Source: Closterium sp. NIES-65 | Lineage: Eukaryota; Streptophyta; Zygnematophyceae; Desmidiales; Closteriaceae | DNA: 64,000 nucleotides | Reading direction: 5' to 3' | Assembly: GCA_948144175.1 (NCBI GenBank) | Contig: CANXME010002074.1 | Coordinates: 62,001 to 126,000 of the forward strand | Shown: positions 11,690 through 23,211 of the stretch, one piece after another | How positions within the stretch are numbered: position 1 is the stretch's first letter | How the letters are laid out: each line of letters begins with the position of its first letter | Translations under genes and position numbers: made by a program | Notes under the pieces: model-generated | What the model was told of the DNA's origin: nothing | Database searches by the model: none | The model's input: the letters and a program-made list of their open reading frames with translations, nothing else

Positions 11690-12700
11690 GCCGGAAGAAA
11701 GGGCGGCTCGGTGGCTCGGCTGCTCGGCGGCTCGGCTGCTGGGCGGCTCGGCGGCTCAGCTGCTTGGCTGCTGGGCGGCTCGGCTGCTGGGCGTCTCGGC
11801 TGCTCGGCGGCTCGGCTGCTGGGCGGCTCGGCGGCTCGGCTGCTCGGCTGCTGGGCGGCTCGGCAGCTCGGCTGCTCGGTGGCTTGGCTGCTCTGCTGCT
11901 CGGCGGCTCGGCTGCTGGGCGGCTCGGCGGTTCAGCTGCTGGGCGGCTCGGCGTCTAGGCGGCTCTGCTGCTGGGCGGCGCGGAAGGGGCCGGTAGAGAC
12001 GGCGACGGGGTCGTGAAGGGTGGCGGCGACGCCGCTGGGGGCGGCGAGGCCGCTGAGGGCGGCGACAGGGCCGCGAGGGTCGGCGGCGGGGCCGGTAGGG
12101 TCGGCGACGGGGCCGCTTAGGGTCGGCGACGGGGCCGGGAAGGTCGGCGACGGGGCCGCCTAGGGCAGGGACGGGGCCGCTGAGGGCGGCGACGGGGCCG
12201 CAAGGGTCGGCGACGGGGCCGACACGGGTCGGTGACGGGGCCGACAGGGCGGCGACGGGGCCGCAAGGGTGGGCGACGAGGCCGACAGGTCGGCGACGGG
12301 GCTGCAAGGGTTGGCGACGGGCTCGATAGGGCGGTGACAGGGCCGCTAGGGCGGCGACAGGGCCATTAAGGGCGGCGACGGGGCCGCAAGGGCGGCGACA
12401 GGGCCGCTAAGGGCGGCGACGGGGCCGCAAGGGTCGGCGATGGGGCCGACACGGGTCGGCGGCGGGGCCGACAGGGCGGCGACGGGGCCGCAAGGGTCGG
12501 CGACGGGGCCGACAGTGCGGCGACGGGGCCGATAGTGCGGCGACGGGGCCGACAGTGCGGCGACGGGGCTGCAAGGGTCGGCGTCGGGGCCGATAGGGCG
12601 GCGACGGGGCCGTGAGAAGGGGGGGGCGCTAGGGGCCTGAGGAGGGCGTGACGGGCCGCTAAGGGCTAGGACGCGACGGTAGGTAGGGCACACGGGGCGC
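11690..12700 (-). repeat. copia B leader tandem repeats
   Basis: Two arrays between gag and PBS: GCTCGGCGG/GCTGGGCGG units at 11700-11965, and a unit like GGCGACGGGGCCGCAAGGGTC at 12000-12620. They are the inverted and expanded counterpart of the leader of element A. Confidence 0.75.
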
Positions 12701-12780
12701 GACTCGGGCAAAAGGAAAGCGCGCTCCGGGCAGGAAAAAAAAATCGTGGTGGCCCCTTAGTAAGCGTTCCCACTAGGGAA

Positions 12781-12794
12781 CCTGCTCTATACCA
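12781..12794 (-). other. primer binding site of copia B
   Basis: Minus strand TGGTATAGAGCAGG, preceded by CA as expected at an LTR end. It mirrors the PBS at 138-151. Confidence 0.75.
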
Positions 12795-12979
12795 TGTGAG
12801 AATCTGAGGAAGGAAATGATTGCATTGAGCAGCATGAGGAGTACAAGTAGGAAACCCTAAAGTGTTGTACCCCATATTGACTACCCCACTACAGCCTAAA
12901 CAGACTATAGCATATGTAGTTCGACACCGGCTACGAAAAGTCGTGATACCGCCGCGCACACCTTCTCTCTCGACACAGA

Positions 12980-14010
12980 CAAATCAACAACAACTGCCCC
13001 CCGTCCAAGTAATGAAGTCATTAACTCTGCGCAAGCACGCTTCCTCAGCGTTTCAATTATCAAGACTACTGCCGCATTTGACGGCAAAGATTTCTACACA
13101 TGGAGTTTTGAGCTTGAGCTCCTCCTACAGACAGCGCAGATCTACCACTACTTCGACAGCTCCTATCCTAAAATGGTGGACCACACCGACGACGCCAGTC
13201 TCAGTACTACAGCGAGTCCCTCATGGTGTATAGTGTGCTGCTACGCAATATGACGCATGCAGAGCAACTAAGCATGCGCTCCTACAAAGAGAGCGCCGCT
13301 CCAGCCTTGGAAGCCTGAAAACACATCGTTGAGGTTTATCAGCCGAAGGATTCGGTCACCGCCAGCAGGCTCTTGTAGCAGCTTATGGAGACAAAGATGG
13401 GGCACAGGGAGAAAGCGAATTCTGATGTTAACCGCTGTCGGAACATCCGTAACCAGATCACGAAGCATGGGAGCGCAATCTTGGAAGAGATCTTCGTCAA
13501 CATAGTCCTTCAAGGGCTCGGAGCAGAGTGGAAGCCCTGCAAAGCGCTACTCCGACAACGAGGAATTATCTCAGAAGCCGCGCTATGCGCCGCTCTCCTG
13601 ACTGAACAGCAGGACATGGACTCGAGCAGAACAAGTTCCGCGCCGCGCCGAGAGCGCCTCGCCTTCTACGCAGACAGCCGTGAAGAGCGACGACAACCAA
13701 GGCGTCACTATTGCAAAATATGCAAAGTCTTCAGACACTCAACGGATCGATGCAAATCCCGATCCAACTATCGCCACCCAAATTCCACTCACCACAACAA
13801 CTGGGTCGGCCGACAAGACGCTCGTCATCCTCAATCTCATCATCAGACACCTCGTCCTCTTGCACAACAACAGCATCAGCAACCTCAAGGAACTCAATCA
13901 GGAGCTCCTAGAAACATCATCGCCAACATGGCGACACGACGACGTCGCACTGCTGAACCTGACGAGGAAAATGAGATCCAAGGAAGACTATTACCGGTAT
14001 GAACCAGAAA
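12980..14010 (+). pseudogene. copia C gag with zinc knuckle
   Basis: A gag-like segment (AAFDGKDFYTWSFELELLL) is readable near 13070-13130. After a frame change the reading resumes at 13385 (FVNIVLQGLGAEWKPCK). A retroviral-type zinc knuckle of pattern CX2CX4HX4C (CKICKVFRHSTDRC) lies near 13715-13756, followed by a Gln/His-rich tail. At least one frameshift and several stops are present between 13230 and 13385. Confidence 0.75.
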
Positions 14011-17000
14011 AGGGTTGGAATAATCCCCTCATTGAAGATCACTATTACCGGTATGACAAAGACGAGCAGGATTGGAATCAGCCAATCACACTGCGGGAAC
14101 GCCCGCCACATGACAACCAACAATATGTACCGGTGGGATGGAAGGAAAACGAAGACCCTTTTTTCCACAGGCTCTACAAGGCAACCTTGGTGACTACGCG
14201 TCTGGCGCTACTTCTGCGCAGAAACAACACTGACAACCACAACACCTGGTACCTGGATAGCTGATGCGGACAGCACATGGTGGGATCCACGCGATACATA
14301 TCGAACCTGAGCCGCGCCCCCGCCACCTACGTCACCGTCGCCAACGATCATCAACTGCGCGCCAACGCACAAGGCATTGTCGTCCTGCAAGCAAGAGACA
14401 GCAACACACATATTTCTTTTAATGACGTGCTTTACGTCCTGGATCTCCGCCCCAATCTTCTCTCGGCAGGGCAACTTCGCGACTGCGGCGTCATTCTCAC
14501 CACGGACCTGGCCACACGTGACCTTAATCTCACTTACGCTCCCCCGGACACCCATCCCGAATCATTCAAGTACCTCGGACGAGCCCGCTCGATCAACGGG
14601 ATCTACGTCCTAGACTTCGACATACCTTCTTGCCAAGCATCATCCTACGAGCTTGTGGACCCTGTCCCTTTCGAGTTCACCTACATGAGCAAGGAATCAA
14701 GGGAGCACCCACACGGACGACCATGGGTTCGCCGCAGCCCTCATCCCCGCGAGATCAACCTGCACGAGCCAGACATCAATGGTCTCTGCACCACCTGCCA
14801 CACAGAGCAAGTCGAAAAGGAGTACCCGGCAATCCAGGAAGCTGAGAGTGCTCAGGCAGAACCAACAGGCATGGCTGCAGAAGAACTCGCTGTGTCGACT
14901 TACCGCATCTTCGGCAAGCCAAATGATGACTTCGGACATGAGCGAGTGGAGCGAACAGCACCATACTCTGAAATGCCTTCGGTTCATCCTAGAATCCAAC
15001 ACCAACACCTTCGACGAAGAAGGACGACCGCGCCCGTACATTCGCGAAGTCTACTGCCGCGAAATTGATCTGGCTTGGAAGGATCCTGACGCAAAAGGGG
15101 AGCTGAGCGTGAAGGAAGAACAAGACAAGGCCCGAGCGGAAAAGAAACAGAAACTGTATGAGGAACGTGTTGCGGCTGGATGGGATGAAGAGTCAGCACG
15201 ACGAGGCGCACGAGCAGACGAAGATTACGAAAAAGCAAAAGGCGCTACCTGGGCATCCGCCACTGGAGCTTGGGGAGCCAGCGCCAGCGGCACGGTCACC
15301 ACAGGAGGATGGGGAATAGGCGAATCCGACGAAGGGGAGCTCACCAAGAGGAATCAAAAGAAACTGAATGGGAGATGAAAGCTGAACGCGGAGAAGCATC
15401 ACCACGTGTCGTGATTCCCCTCGGACGACCCCCACGTACTCATGAACCCCCTCGCTCACCTCGTCATTGGAGTGATCCCTGGTCGGAGATTGAGGAGGGT
15501 AATATGCCACCAACTCCTCCACACGACTCGCTTGGTCCAATCTTCCGCCCGTATCTATTCGCTCGCTTCATTGAAGGCACCACGACCCCGCTCACCATCA
15601 TCCCCGACCGTGAATTTCTCGCCCTCCACCTCACAACGGCACCTGCAGAAGGGGAAACAACAGCAGAAGCAAAATCAGAGGAGCCGAACAACGAAGCAGA
15701 ACCAGGAGAAGAGGAAGAACCCCCACTCCATATCCCGCAACTTACGGAAGCAGAAGTAGCGGAACACTACGCTCACTACAAGCGCACCTCCGGCATTCGC
15801 GCCGAAGATGACCTCTGGCACCAGCGGCTGGGCCACCCCTTGCGCCAGACTCTCGCTAACTGCCTCCGCGCTAAGGTTTTCCCGCCAGGAGCACTACTGC
15901 GCCCCGACGGAATAGAACCGCACAATACCCCACACCCGGTTACTTGCACTGCCCGCCCCACAGCTGCGCTCTCCCATAGCGCCTACCCCTCCCTGGAGCC
16001 GAGCACCAACCATTACAAGAAGCTGGAGAAAGTCTACAGCGACTTCATCGTGCTCACCTCCGACGGCATCAACGACGAGAAATATTCTCTCACCTTCATC
16101 GACGCCTACTCACGCCACGTGTGGATCGCCAACGTCGATGCCTGCTCCAAAGCTCCGGAAGTGCTCCGCATCTTCCTCGCGCACGCACAACGACAATCAG
16201 GAAAGAAGTTGAAAATCTGCCAGAGTGACAGGGCCAAGGAATTTCGCAGCCACGAATTGGAGAGTGTTCTCACCGAAAAGGGGATCAAGCATGAAATCTG
16301 ACTCCCTTACGCTCACCAGCAACAAGGCGTCGCAAAGAGGGTTAATCGCACCCTCATGACAAAGGTGCGCGCCCTCATGAACCAGTCCGGCCTGCCAAAG
16401 AAGTTTTGGCCCTACGCCATGAACCACGTGGTGCGCCTGCACAACCTCCTCTCCACCACCGCCAACAGGGACATTCTGTCCCCTCACATGAAGTGGACCG
16501 GCTCGAGGGGAGACCCCTCCATGCTCAGAGTCTGGGGGTGCATGGTGCAGTACCGGCCGACCTCGGCCACAATCGGCAAATTCGTTCATCGCGCGCGCTG
16601 GGGAATTCATTTGGGGCTCAGTCACGAGCACAAAATGTGGCTTATTCTTGACATTGACAGCAAGGAGGTTAATCCCGCGCGTGATATTCTCTTCTACGAG
16701 CGTCTTACCTTGAAGCAGTGGATCGAGGATGAACGTCGCAACGAGGCACAAGGCTACGCCAACAGTGGGCGAAGCTTCGCGTCCCCTGATGACGAAGCGG
16801 CAGCAGCGGTCCTGGATCGAGATGATACTGACGAACACCCAAGCATCCTGCCTCGCCCGCGCGACGACAACGACGACGATGACAGTGACGATGACCCCAC
16901 GCCAGAGCCGTCGCGGCGCCAAGTAGAGCCAGGCACCACAGCGACCGGTTACGAAAGCGGAGACGACATCGTGGTGGAAGTCGCCACCAACACAGACACC

Positions 17001-18642
17001 ACGAATGTGTCACGAGTGCAACTCCTCCGCCTGCACACGTCCGTCACCACCCTCGTACGGGCCGTGGAGCCAAAGAATCCTCGTCAGGCCCTAATCGGCC
17101 CTCACGCCAAGGAGTGGCGTGCCGCGATGGATGCGGAGCTACATGCGCTGGAGTCAAGAGACACATGGGTCCTAGTCGATCGTGCAGCATTGAAGGGGAG
17201 GAGGGTACTCAGCGGAAAGCGGGTCTTTCGCTTGAAGACCAACGCTGACGGTACTATCGAGCACTTTAAGGCACGCTGGGTCATACGAGGGTACGTTCAG
17301 CGCCACGGCATCGACTTCGACCAGACCTTCGCTCCCGTCAGTCGCCACACCTCCGTCAGGATTCTACTCGCCATCGCCGCCGCTAAGCACCTTCCATTAC
17401 GACAGATCGACGTGAAGAACGCGATTCTATACGTGTTGGTGGATGCTACCATCTTCGTGGAGCAACTTCACGCCTATGAAGAAGGGGATTCTAGGGTTTT
17501 GTCAGTTGAAGAAGTCCCTCTACGGGATCAAGCAGGCGCCTCGCCTCTGGCAACAGCATCTGCACAAAATTCTCCTCGAGATCGGTTTCAAGCAGCTGCC
17601 ACACGACCCAGAAATGTACCGCCTTCACTTTAGCGGCGACAACATCCTCCTGACAGTTTACGTCGACGACCTGCTATACACGGGCACCTGCAACAAACTC
17701 CTTAATCAGTCCGAGGAGAACCTGACGCAGCGCGTTGACATCACCATCAACCACAACGTGAAGCAGTTTTTGGAGCTGAACATCACTTACGCGCTAGAAG
17801 CAATTCACCTATCAGCCTCCAAGTAAGCATAACAGCTGGGGGAACACTTCAACATCTCACCCGCACCACTCTCAACTCCCTACCGTAACCCCAGCGCCAA
17901 CTACAAACCGGACAACAAACCTTTGTCACCCGCGGGACTCCAAATGTACCAGCAGAAATTGGGGTGCCTGCTATTCGCCTCTGTCACCTGCCGACCCGGC
18001 CTTTCGTACATCACTAGCCAACTGGCGCAGTATTTTCGCAAGCCAGTAGCTGAAAACCAACTGGACTTGGAGCGCGCCCTACAGTACTTCATCTCCACAC
18101 CTGACATCGGGCTCTCCTACTCCACGCTGACGACGACCTCCTTCAACCTCAACGGCTATGTGGACGCAGATCATGCAGCCGACCCTGCAAATTGACGGTC
18201 CCGAACCGACTTCGTTTTTCGCCTGGAACCAGCTGGGCCAATCTTCTGGAACTCGCAGAAGCAGGAGCTGGTTGCCCTGTCATCGGCTGAAGAAGAATAC
18301 ATCGCCGCGACATGAGCAGTTCGCGAAGGCCTGTACCTGCGGGAGCTGTTACGGGAGGCAAAAATTCCAACCTCGCCCACCTTTCGCCTTCACTGCGACA
18401 ACCAGAGTGCCATCAGGATCGCGAACAAGCCAGGTTTCGTGAACCGCACGAAGCATATCGCACTTCGGTACTTTTTCGTCAAGGACGAAATTGACCAAGG
18501 AAAAGTTGACCTCGCCTACTACCCGACTACTGAGATGGCAGCAGACTTCCTCACCAAGCGCCTGCCACGTCAGCAGTACAAGCACTGCTCTGACCTTACC
18601 GGAGTAGTCAAGCGAGTCAGCTCCTCCTGCGCCCAGGAATGA
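14011..18642 (+). pseudogene. copia C pol, several frameshifts and stops
   Basis: Protease region near 14250-14600: the active-site codons read DS followed by TGA, where DSGA-like would be expected. GAG-pre-integrase near 15810 (DLWHQRLGHPLRQTL). Integrase near 16090 (TFIDAYSRHVW) and 16225 (CQSDRAKEFRS), with a stop at 16299-16301. Then a long reading from 16320 to 17633 with an acidic linker and RT (FKARWVIRGYVQRHGIDFDQ near 17265). After a frameshift, RT continues with SLYGIKQAP near 17515 and YVDDLLYTG near 17660. RNase H ends with CDNQSAIRIANKPGF near 18400 and a C-terminus at 18642. Confidence 0.85.
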
Positions 18643-18649
18643 AGGGGAG
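18641..18649 (+). other. polypurine tract of copia C
   Basis: GAAGGGGAG directly precedes the TGTTACAAT start of the 3' LTR, the usual place and composition of a plus-strand priming site. Confidence 0.7.
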
Positions 18650-19045
18650 TGTTACAATATGAAGTTTTGTGAGAAGGCATTCCTGTATGCTGCAGGAGCC
18701 GACCCTACCGAGTACAAAGTCGAGGAGTCAGAAGATTCGAAGCGACGCAGCAACCGTCTGACCAAGGCCAATGCACGCATAAACATTTGAAGTGAAAAGA
18801 GCGGGAACAGGTTCAAAACGGGATCCCGCGTCGCACGGTTGTAAATTTCGCTGCAATAAGGGAATGTACCCCTTAGAGTACATGGCTAGTCTAGGTCTGT
18901 TCGTATTCCCCTGTGTTCTTTTGCATGATTTTATCAACTCAGTCATTTACATTCACTCTGACATAAGATTCAAACTTCCGCTGCAACACTACTCTGCGAT
19001 CAATCTTGAGCGATCCTTCGCTAAGTCCCATTTGGGATTGTAAGA
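18650..19045 (+). repeat. 3' LTR of copia C
   Basis: Begins TGTTACAAT and ends ATTGTAAGA, an imperfect inverted terminal pair around TG...CA with the final C changed to G. Length 396 bp. No second copy of this LTR is in the window. Confidence 0.65.
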
Positions 19046-20355
19046 ATAATAACTACACTAAACTACAGCTACAGGCAGTTACATATATATTCCAACACTT
19101 CCCCATAACTGCCTGCAGCGGGAGTTTGTGCAGCAACACCTCTTGGATGGGTACACCACGAGCAGAGAAAGCAGCAACAGCAGGCAAGAGCAGTGGCAAC
19201 CGGTGCAGTGGTAGCAGATTCAGCTGCACCAACCCCTCATCCAAGGTAGAAGTAGAATAAGCAGGTGCATGTGGCCGCAGGTCGCCTGGAGAGCGGGTGC
19301 GTGCGGCGGCACAGCACAGCTCAACGGCAGCACCTGCCGCTCAACAGCAGCAGACAACAAAAGGAGGAGCAGGTGGAGGCAAGGGCGGCAGTAGGAGGTG
19401 CCACGGTAACAGCGCGCGGCAGCTGCAGATGCCTGGCTGACTTCCGCCACCCCCTCACCCTCCCCGCCACAGCGGCACGCGCAGCAGTGAGAGAGAGAGG
19501 AGGAGGGGCGACTGCTGGCTCGGCAGAATCTCTCTCGCCACCCCCTCACACTCCACCCTTTTCCCTATAGCGACAGATACTACAGGGAGAGAGAGGAGAG
19601 AGGAGGGCGACGTCTGGTTCCTGCGGGTACACTCCCGCCACAGCCTCCCCCCCACATCGACGGTCACATGTGGGGCGATAAAGGGCAGCGGCAGGCGCTG
19701 CTGGCGGCTCACAGCCCCCCCCCCCCCCCCGTTACGCCACTTCCCCCCCACAAAAGGCGCGAATGCTGCTGGCGCCGGCGGGATCACAGGTGAGCTGCGA
19801 CGAGCAGGGCGGGGGGTCGTAACGGAGGGCGCGACGAGCGCCTTTGCGCTGCTCGACGTCGCTAGCGTAGCAGCTGCTGTCGCAGCAGCTGTATGGTCGA
19901 CGGGGCGGGGGGATGGTGTAGCGCGACCGGCCAGGCGTCGGGGCAGTGCGATGTGGCGGTAAACGGGGCCACCGGGGCGTGCGACGAGAGGCTGAACCGG
20001 GGCCGCAGCTAGCGCCATCGCCCAGCTCCCTGTCACGGGCAGCATCGTGACGAGCGGAGGCTGCGTTACTGGCAACGCGACGCACGGCGCGACGAGGGGT
20101 GCCATTAATGCCAATCGAAAGCAGGCCTAGGCGAACCAGGCTCTCGATACCATGTCAGAATAGTAGTTAGCGCGTAGGAGGCATAGAAACCCTAGGAGGG
20201 ATTGACGAGAGTAGCAGGAACGAGAGAGATGCCAAGGAGGTTCAACAATGTGAAGGAGATACGACATATAGAAAATTGTAGTCGTGCACCACCTTAACAG
20301 TTTATAATAGCTACACTAAACTACAGCTACGGGCAGTTAAATATGTATTATAACA
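19046..20355 (-). mobile_element. non-autonomous LTR element D (TRIM-like)
   Basis: Minus strand. The 5' LTR is 20355-20153 (TGTTATAAT...TGACA, 203 bp). PBS TGGTATCGAGAGCCTG is at 20152-20137. The non-coding, GC-rich interior is about 1.04 kb. A purine tract (ATGGGGAAG) precedes a 3' LTR start at 19097 (TGTTGGAATATATATG) that is cut off at 19046, where LTR C begins. The two LTR copies share the first 45-50 bp. No gag or pol motif is visible inside; ORFs there are composition-driven. Confidence 0.7.
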
Positions 20356-21061
20356 CACGTGTTATGAATGAACTTGCAGAGTGCGCAATCAAGCGAATAA
20401 CGAGAATGGTTGACTACTGAATGACGATACAATGAGAATGCCGAGGCCTAAATAGGGGAAAAGCTAGCTAGGCGGGGAGGTTGGGCGAGGATGGCTCGGT
20501 GATGGTTGCGATTGGTGCGGAGGCGACTCGGGAGTGGTTCGGTGCGACGAAATAGGAAGGACAGGTTTGTCGCGGGACCCTCGGGTGCATCAGTAAGGAT
20601 TTGTAAATCCTTATAACACGCATGTGTGAAACTCCTTGGTGGGGCGTGTCTTGGGACCGAAGAGCACGCCGAGTCTCGCCTCCGCGAATCCGCGCAGGGG
20701 GTCGTCGGGCGTGGCGGTAGCGCGCGCCAGCTCCGCGGACGAGAATGCAGCGCGGGAGCAGGCGGAGAATGAGGTGGGGGTCACGGAGAAAAGAGTGCGG
20801 CTCGGATTCATAGGTGAGCAGCATGAACGTGCTCTGTACATTATATGGACGGCCATTTTCAAGTGCGTACTTGAATAGCGCTCCTAGGCTAAGTTGCATG
20901 CACCTGAAAATGGCCGTTATATGGACGAACAGCTTGTGAACAGTGTTAGGAAAACCTAATTTAGTCAGGTTGTACACTGCACAGTAAAAGTTGCGCCTAA
21001 CTTAACTTCGAATCCTAGTAAGATTTCATCAGAGCCTCCACATTTCGGCTCGATGCCCCCC
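20356..21061. other. intergenic region with detached P5CR exon 1 copy
   Basis: 20669-20988 repeats 23447-23755 almost base for base: the last part of P5CR exon 1 (ending RLGFIG), its GTGAGC donor and about 160 bp of intron 1. The copy sits about 2.8 kb upstream with the FAS1 gene in between, and lacks the start codon region. Both copies include an inverted repeat made of GGCCATTTTCAAGTGC-type and CACCTGAAAATGGCC-type arms. The ORFs here are remnants. Confidence 0.85.
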
Positions 21062-21985
21062 TCAGAATAACGCAATGACGACGACGATAGCCAAGGCGAC
21101 GGAAGAATACAGCTGCCATAAGCACCGCGCATGCGCACCGCTCTTAGGTGGAGGCGGAGGCGGAGGGGAAGAAGGAGTTGGCGGAGGAGGGGACGGCTGG
21201 ACTGGTGGTGGGGGCGAGGCGCTGGGAGCAGACGCCGAAGCGCTAGCGAACCCCGACAATTCAGCTAGTTGCCGTCCGCCTTCGCCCATCCCGGCGGCGA
21301 TAGAGAGATCACCGGCGGTGAGAGAGAGCAATTCGTCGACGGAGGGAGGCAGGAGGAGCGCGTTGACGGTGTGAACCACGACTGTGCTGCTCCCCGCGTC
21401 CCCGGCGCTTAGTTGCGCGGACGCGGCGGCGGAATCTGCGGCTTTAGCGGAAAGGCGCTCGTCGGGGGAGAGGGGATTCAAGAACAGGGTGAGCGCGCGG
21501 TACTGCTTGACGCTGGTTCCGCCGACCTGGAACGCCAGCGCGTCCACGTGGAGCGCGATCGGCGCGCCTTGCATCGTCTCGTACGAACCTTCCCACGCGA
21601 ACGCGGACACGGGCCGCGCGACCACGTGGTACAGGAGCACATCGCGGAGCAGCTCGGCGTTGCGCGGAAGCTTCAGAAACGCGAGGAGCGCGGGGTCCGA
21701 GCGCATGAGCGCGACGTTGGTCGGCGCGAACACGGTCAGCGCGGATCCGAATCGCGCGCGGAGTTCGAGCTCTGGCAGAAGTCCCGCGTGCTTGAGCAAG
21801 CTCGAGAATCCCGTGAGTCCCGCCGACGAGAGCTCTCTTTCCAATGTCGAATCTACGCCAGGAGCGAGCGCGTCAGATGATTCGTAAGCAGATTTCGCAG
21901 ATGCGAGCATCAGGACTGGCTGTGACGAGCCGAGAAGGAGCAGGACGAGCGGGAGCATGGTGGCAACTAACGCTGATCGCGTCAT
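21062..21985 (-). CDS. FAS1-domain, probably GPI-anchored cell-surface protein
   Basis: 307 residues from Met at 21985. That start places a hydrophobic signal peptide first (MTRSALVATMLPLVLLLL); the frame is open to 22150 upstream, but that start would bury the signal. One fasciclin domain covers about residues 40-230: GSALTVFAPTNVAL (H1-like), LRDVLLYHVVARP, and VVVHTVNALLLPP at the end (H2-like). A Ser/Pro-rich linker of SPPPP type (arabinogalactan/extensin-like glycosylation) follows, and the C-terminus is hydrophobic (SSVALAIVVVIALF), as in GPI-anchor signals. Known family role: cell adhesion and wall/matrix organisation in fasciclin-like arabinogalactan proteins. Single-exon in this reading, and divergent to P5CR. 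Identity as FAS1 is firm; GPI anchoring is inferred. Confidence 0.85.
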   Translation of the reverse strand: MTRSALVATMLPLVLLLLGSSQPVLMLASAKSAYESSDALAPGVDSTLERELSSAGLTGFSSLLKHAGLLPELELRARFGSALTVFAPTNVALMRSDPALLAFLKLPRNAELLRDVLLYHVVARPVSAFAWEGSYETMQGAPIALHVDALAFQVGGTSVKQYRALTLFLNPLSPDERLSAKAADSAAASAQLSAGDAGSSTVVVHTVNALLLPPSVDELLSLTAGDLSIAAGMGEGGRQLAELSGFASASASAPSASPPPPVQPSPPPPTPSSPPPPPPPKSGAHARCLWQLYSSVALAIVVVIALF

Positions 21986-23211
21986 CGTGTGATTGAGAGG
22001 AGAGAGCGACGATCGACGGCGCAGAGATCTGAGATGCGGAGGCGACTTAGTGAATGCTGAGAGCTCTGCAGAACCACGGCCGCAGAAATGTGACTGATAT
22101 GTGCTAGAAATACCAGAAAGTTCAAGATTGCTGAGTGGTTTGCAGAACAAGTTGAGGATTCAGTGAAGCTTTTAGCGGCAGCAATCGTAGTAAATACTCC
22201 CCTTGGCACAGGTTTGGTGAAGCCGTTAGTGGCAGCAATCCGAGTAATTACTCCCCTTGCGATGGACGGGTCTAGGCTGTGCCTCCCGTGCTGCTGACTG
22301 CTGGGGGTGCGCGACTTGCGGACCAAACCTGTGTGCTTGGAGGCGCGGCAGAGCCAGGCCTTGAAAAAAAGTATGGGTGTTCCCAAAAAGTTCGTGTGGA
22401 TGCCGCTCGGTGAAATCATGTTTCAAAGCTTTCTCATAGACATATAGAACGGTTGGCTGAGGCCATGAACGATATTCAACATTGGGGACATTTAAAAATC
22501 CTGGTGGGTCGGTTTCTGGTGCGCAGCGGGTGAGTCAATGTCGGGGGAAGGGGCCAAGCTATCGGCGCAAATCAAGAATTTCGGAGGAATTCGGTGGTGT
22601 TGGCTTGCGGGAGGATGGTTTGGGGTGGGGGAAACACGGAAAGTTATGCGACGGCACGCCACGCGACGCCAGCTGGGCTGGCCTTGATTGGTTGGGGATG
22701 CGGAGCGGAACCTTCAGAGGCACGTGGGATAGGATTTGTGGAAGCTTCTCGTTACCGTGTGCAAATTAGGAAGAAAAGCGTAGAAAATTTCGTAATATAT
22801 ATACAGATAAAGCCTTATAAGGGATACAGCATGGTACACTGGCGGTTTGAACGGACCACATTGACAACCTGAGAATCAGCTTTACGCGGTAAAAGATCTG
22901 GTGATGACTCTGTAGGCGATTTACTCTACTGTTAGCGTACATGAGACACGAACTCATGTAGCACTACTGCTTCGGTTTCCATCGGTGGATGTCGGTCAGT
23001 TCCAACCTCACACCTCACCCTAACTGGTGATGAGAAACCACGTGGGTTCATTTATCTCCACCTTTTCGTCTAAGAGGCTTTCTACACACGTCAGCACAGC
23101 TGATTCCCTCCGCGCAAAGCTGAGGCGGCTGAGCTGACGTGTGCGCCTCCGTTCATTCCCTCTGCCCGCATTTTTGGAATCCGCGTTATCGTCTTCACCG
23201 TTCCCCCCGCC
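21986..23211. other. intergenic region between FAS1 gene and P5CR
   Basis: This holds the 5' flanks of two divergent genes. A 54-bp direct duplication lies at about 22165-22218 and 22219-22264 (GAAGC...TTAGYGGCAGCAATC...). Otherwise I see no coding signal, tRNA or clear promoter element. Confidence 0.6.

Larger units (their letters stand above)
6305..12930 (-). mobile_element. Ty1/copia retrotransposon B, 3'-truncated, inverted to A
   Basis: On the minus strand: an LTR-like segment about 12795-12930, PBS TGGTATAGAGCAGG at 12794-12781, a repetitive leader to about 11640, gag, then pol, cut off in RNase H at exactly the place where element A is cut. The outer segment around the PBS (GAGCAGGTTCCCTAGTGGGA and beyond) is shared with A in inverted orientation. 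Protein identity to A varies along the length: gag is clearly diverged, the integrase is almost identical, and RT is near 94% by eye. Confidence 0.9.
12931..19045 (+). mobile_element. Ty1/copia retrotransposon C, decayed
   Basis: A third copia element, with domain order gag, zinc knuckle, protease, integrase, RT, RNase H, polypurine tract and 3' LTR. It is unrelated in sequence to A and B and has no Gly or Ala runs. No 5' LTR or PBS could be found; its left end meets the outer end of element B near 12930, so one probably inserted into or truncated the other. Many stops and frameshifts make it inactive. Confidence 0.85.

Noticed and set aside
19455-20114. 219-codon minus-strand ORF in element D
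   Set aside because: GC-rich filler after a PBS; Ala/Pro composition only, no gag motif.
21986-22150. Upstream Met at 22150 as FAS1 start
   Set aside because: It would put 55 polar residues before a clear signal peptide; the Met at 21985 makes the signal N-terminal.
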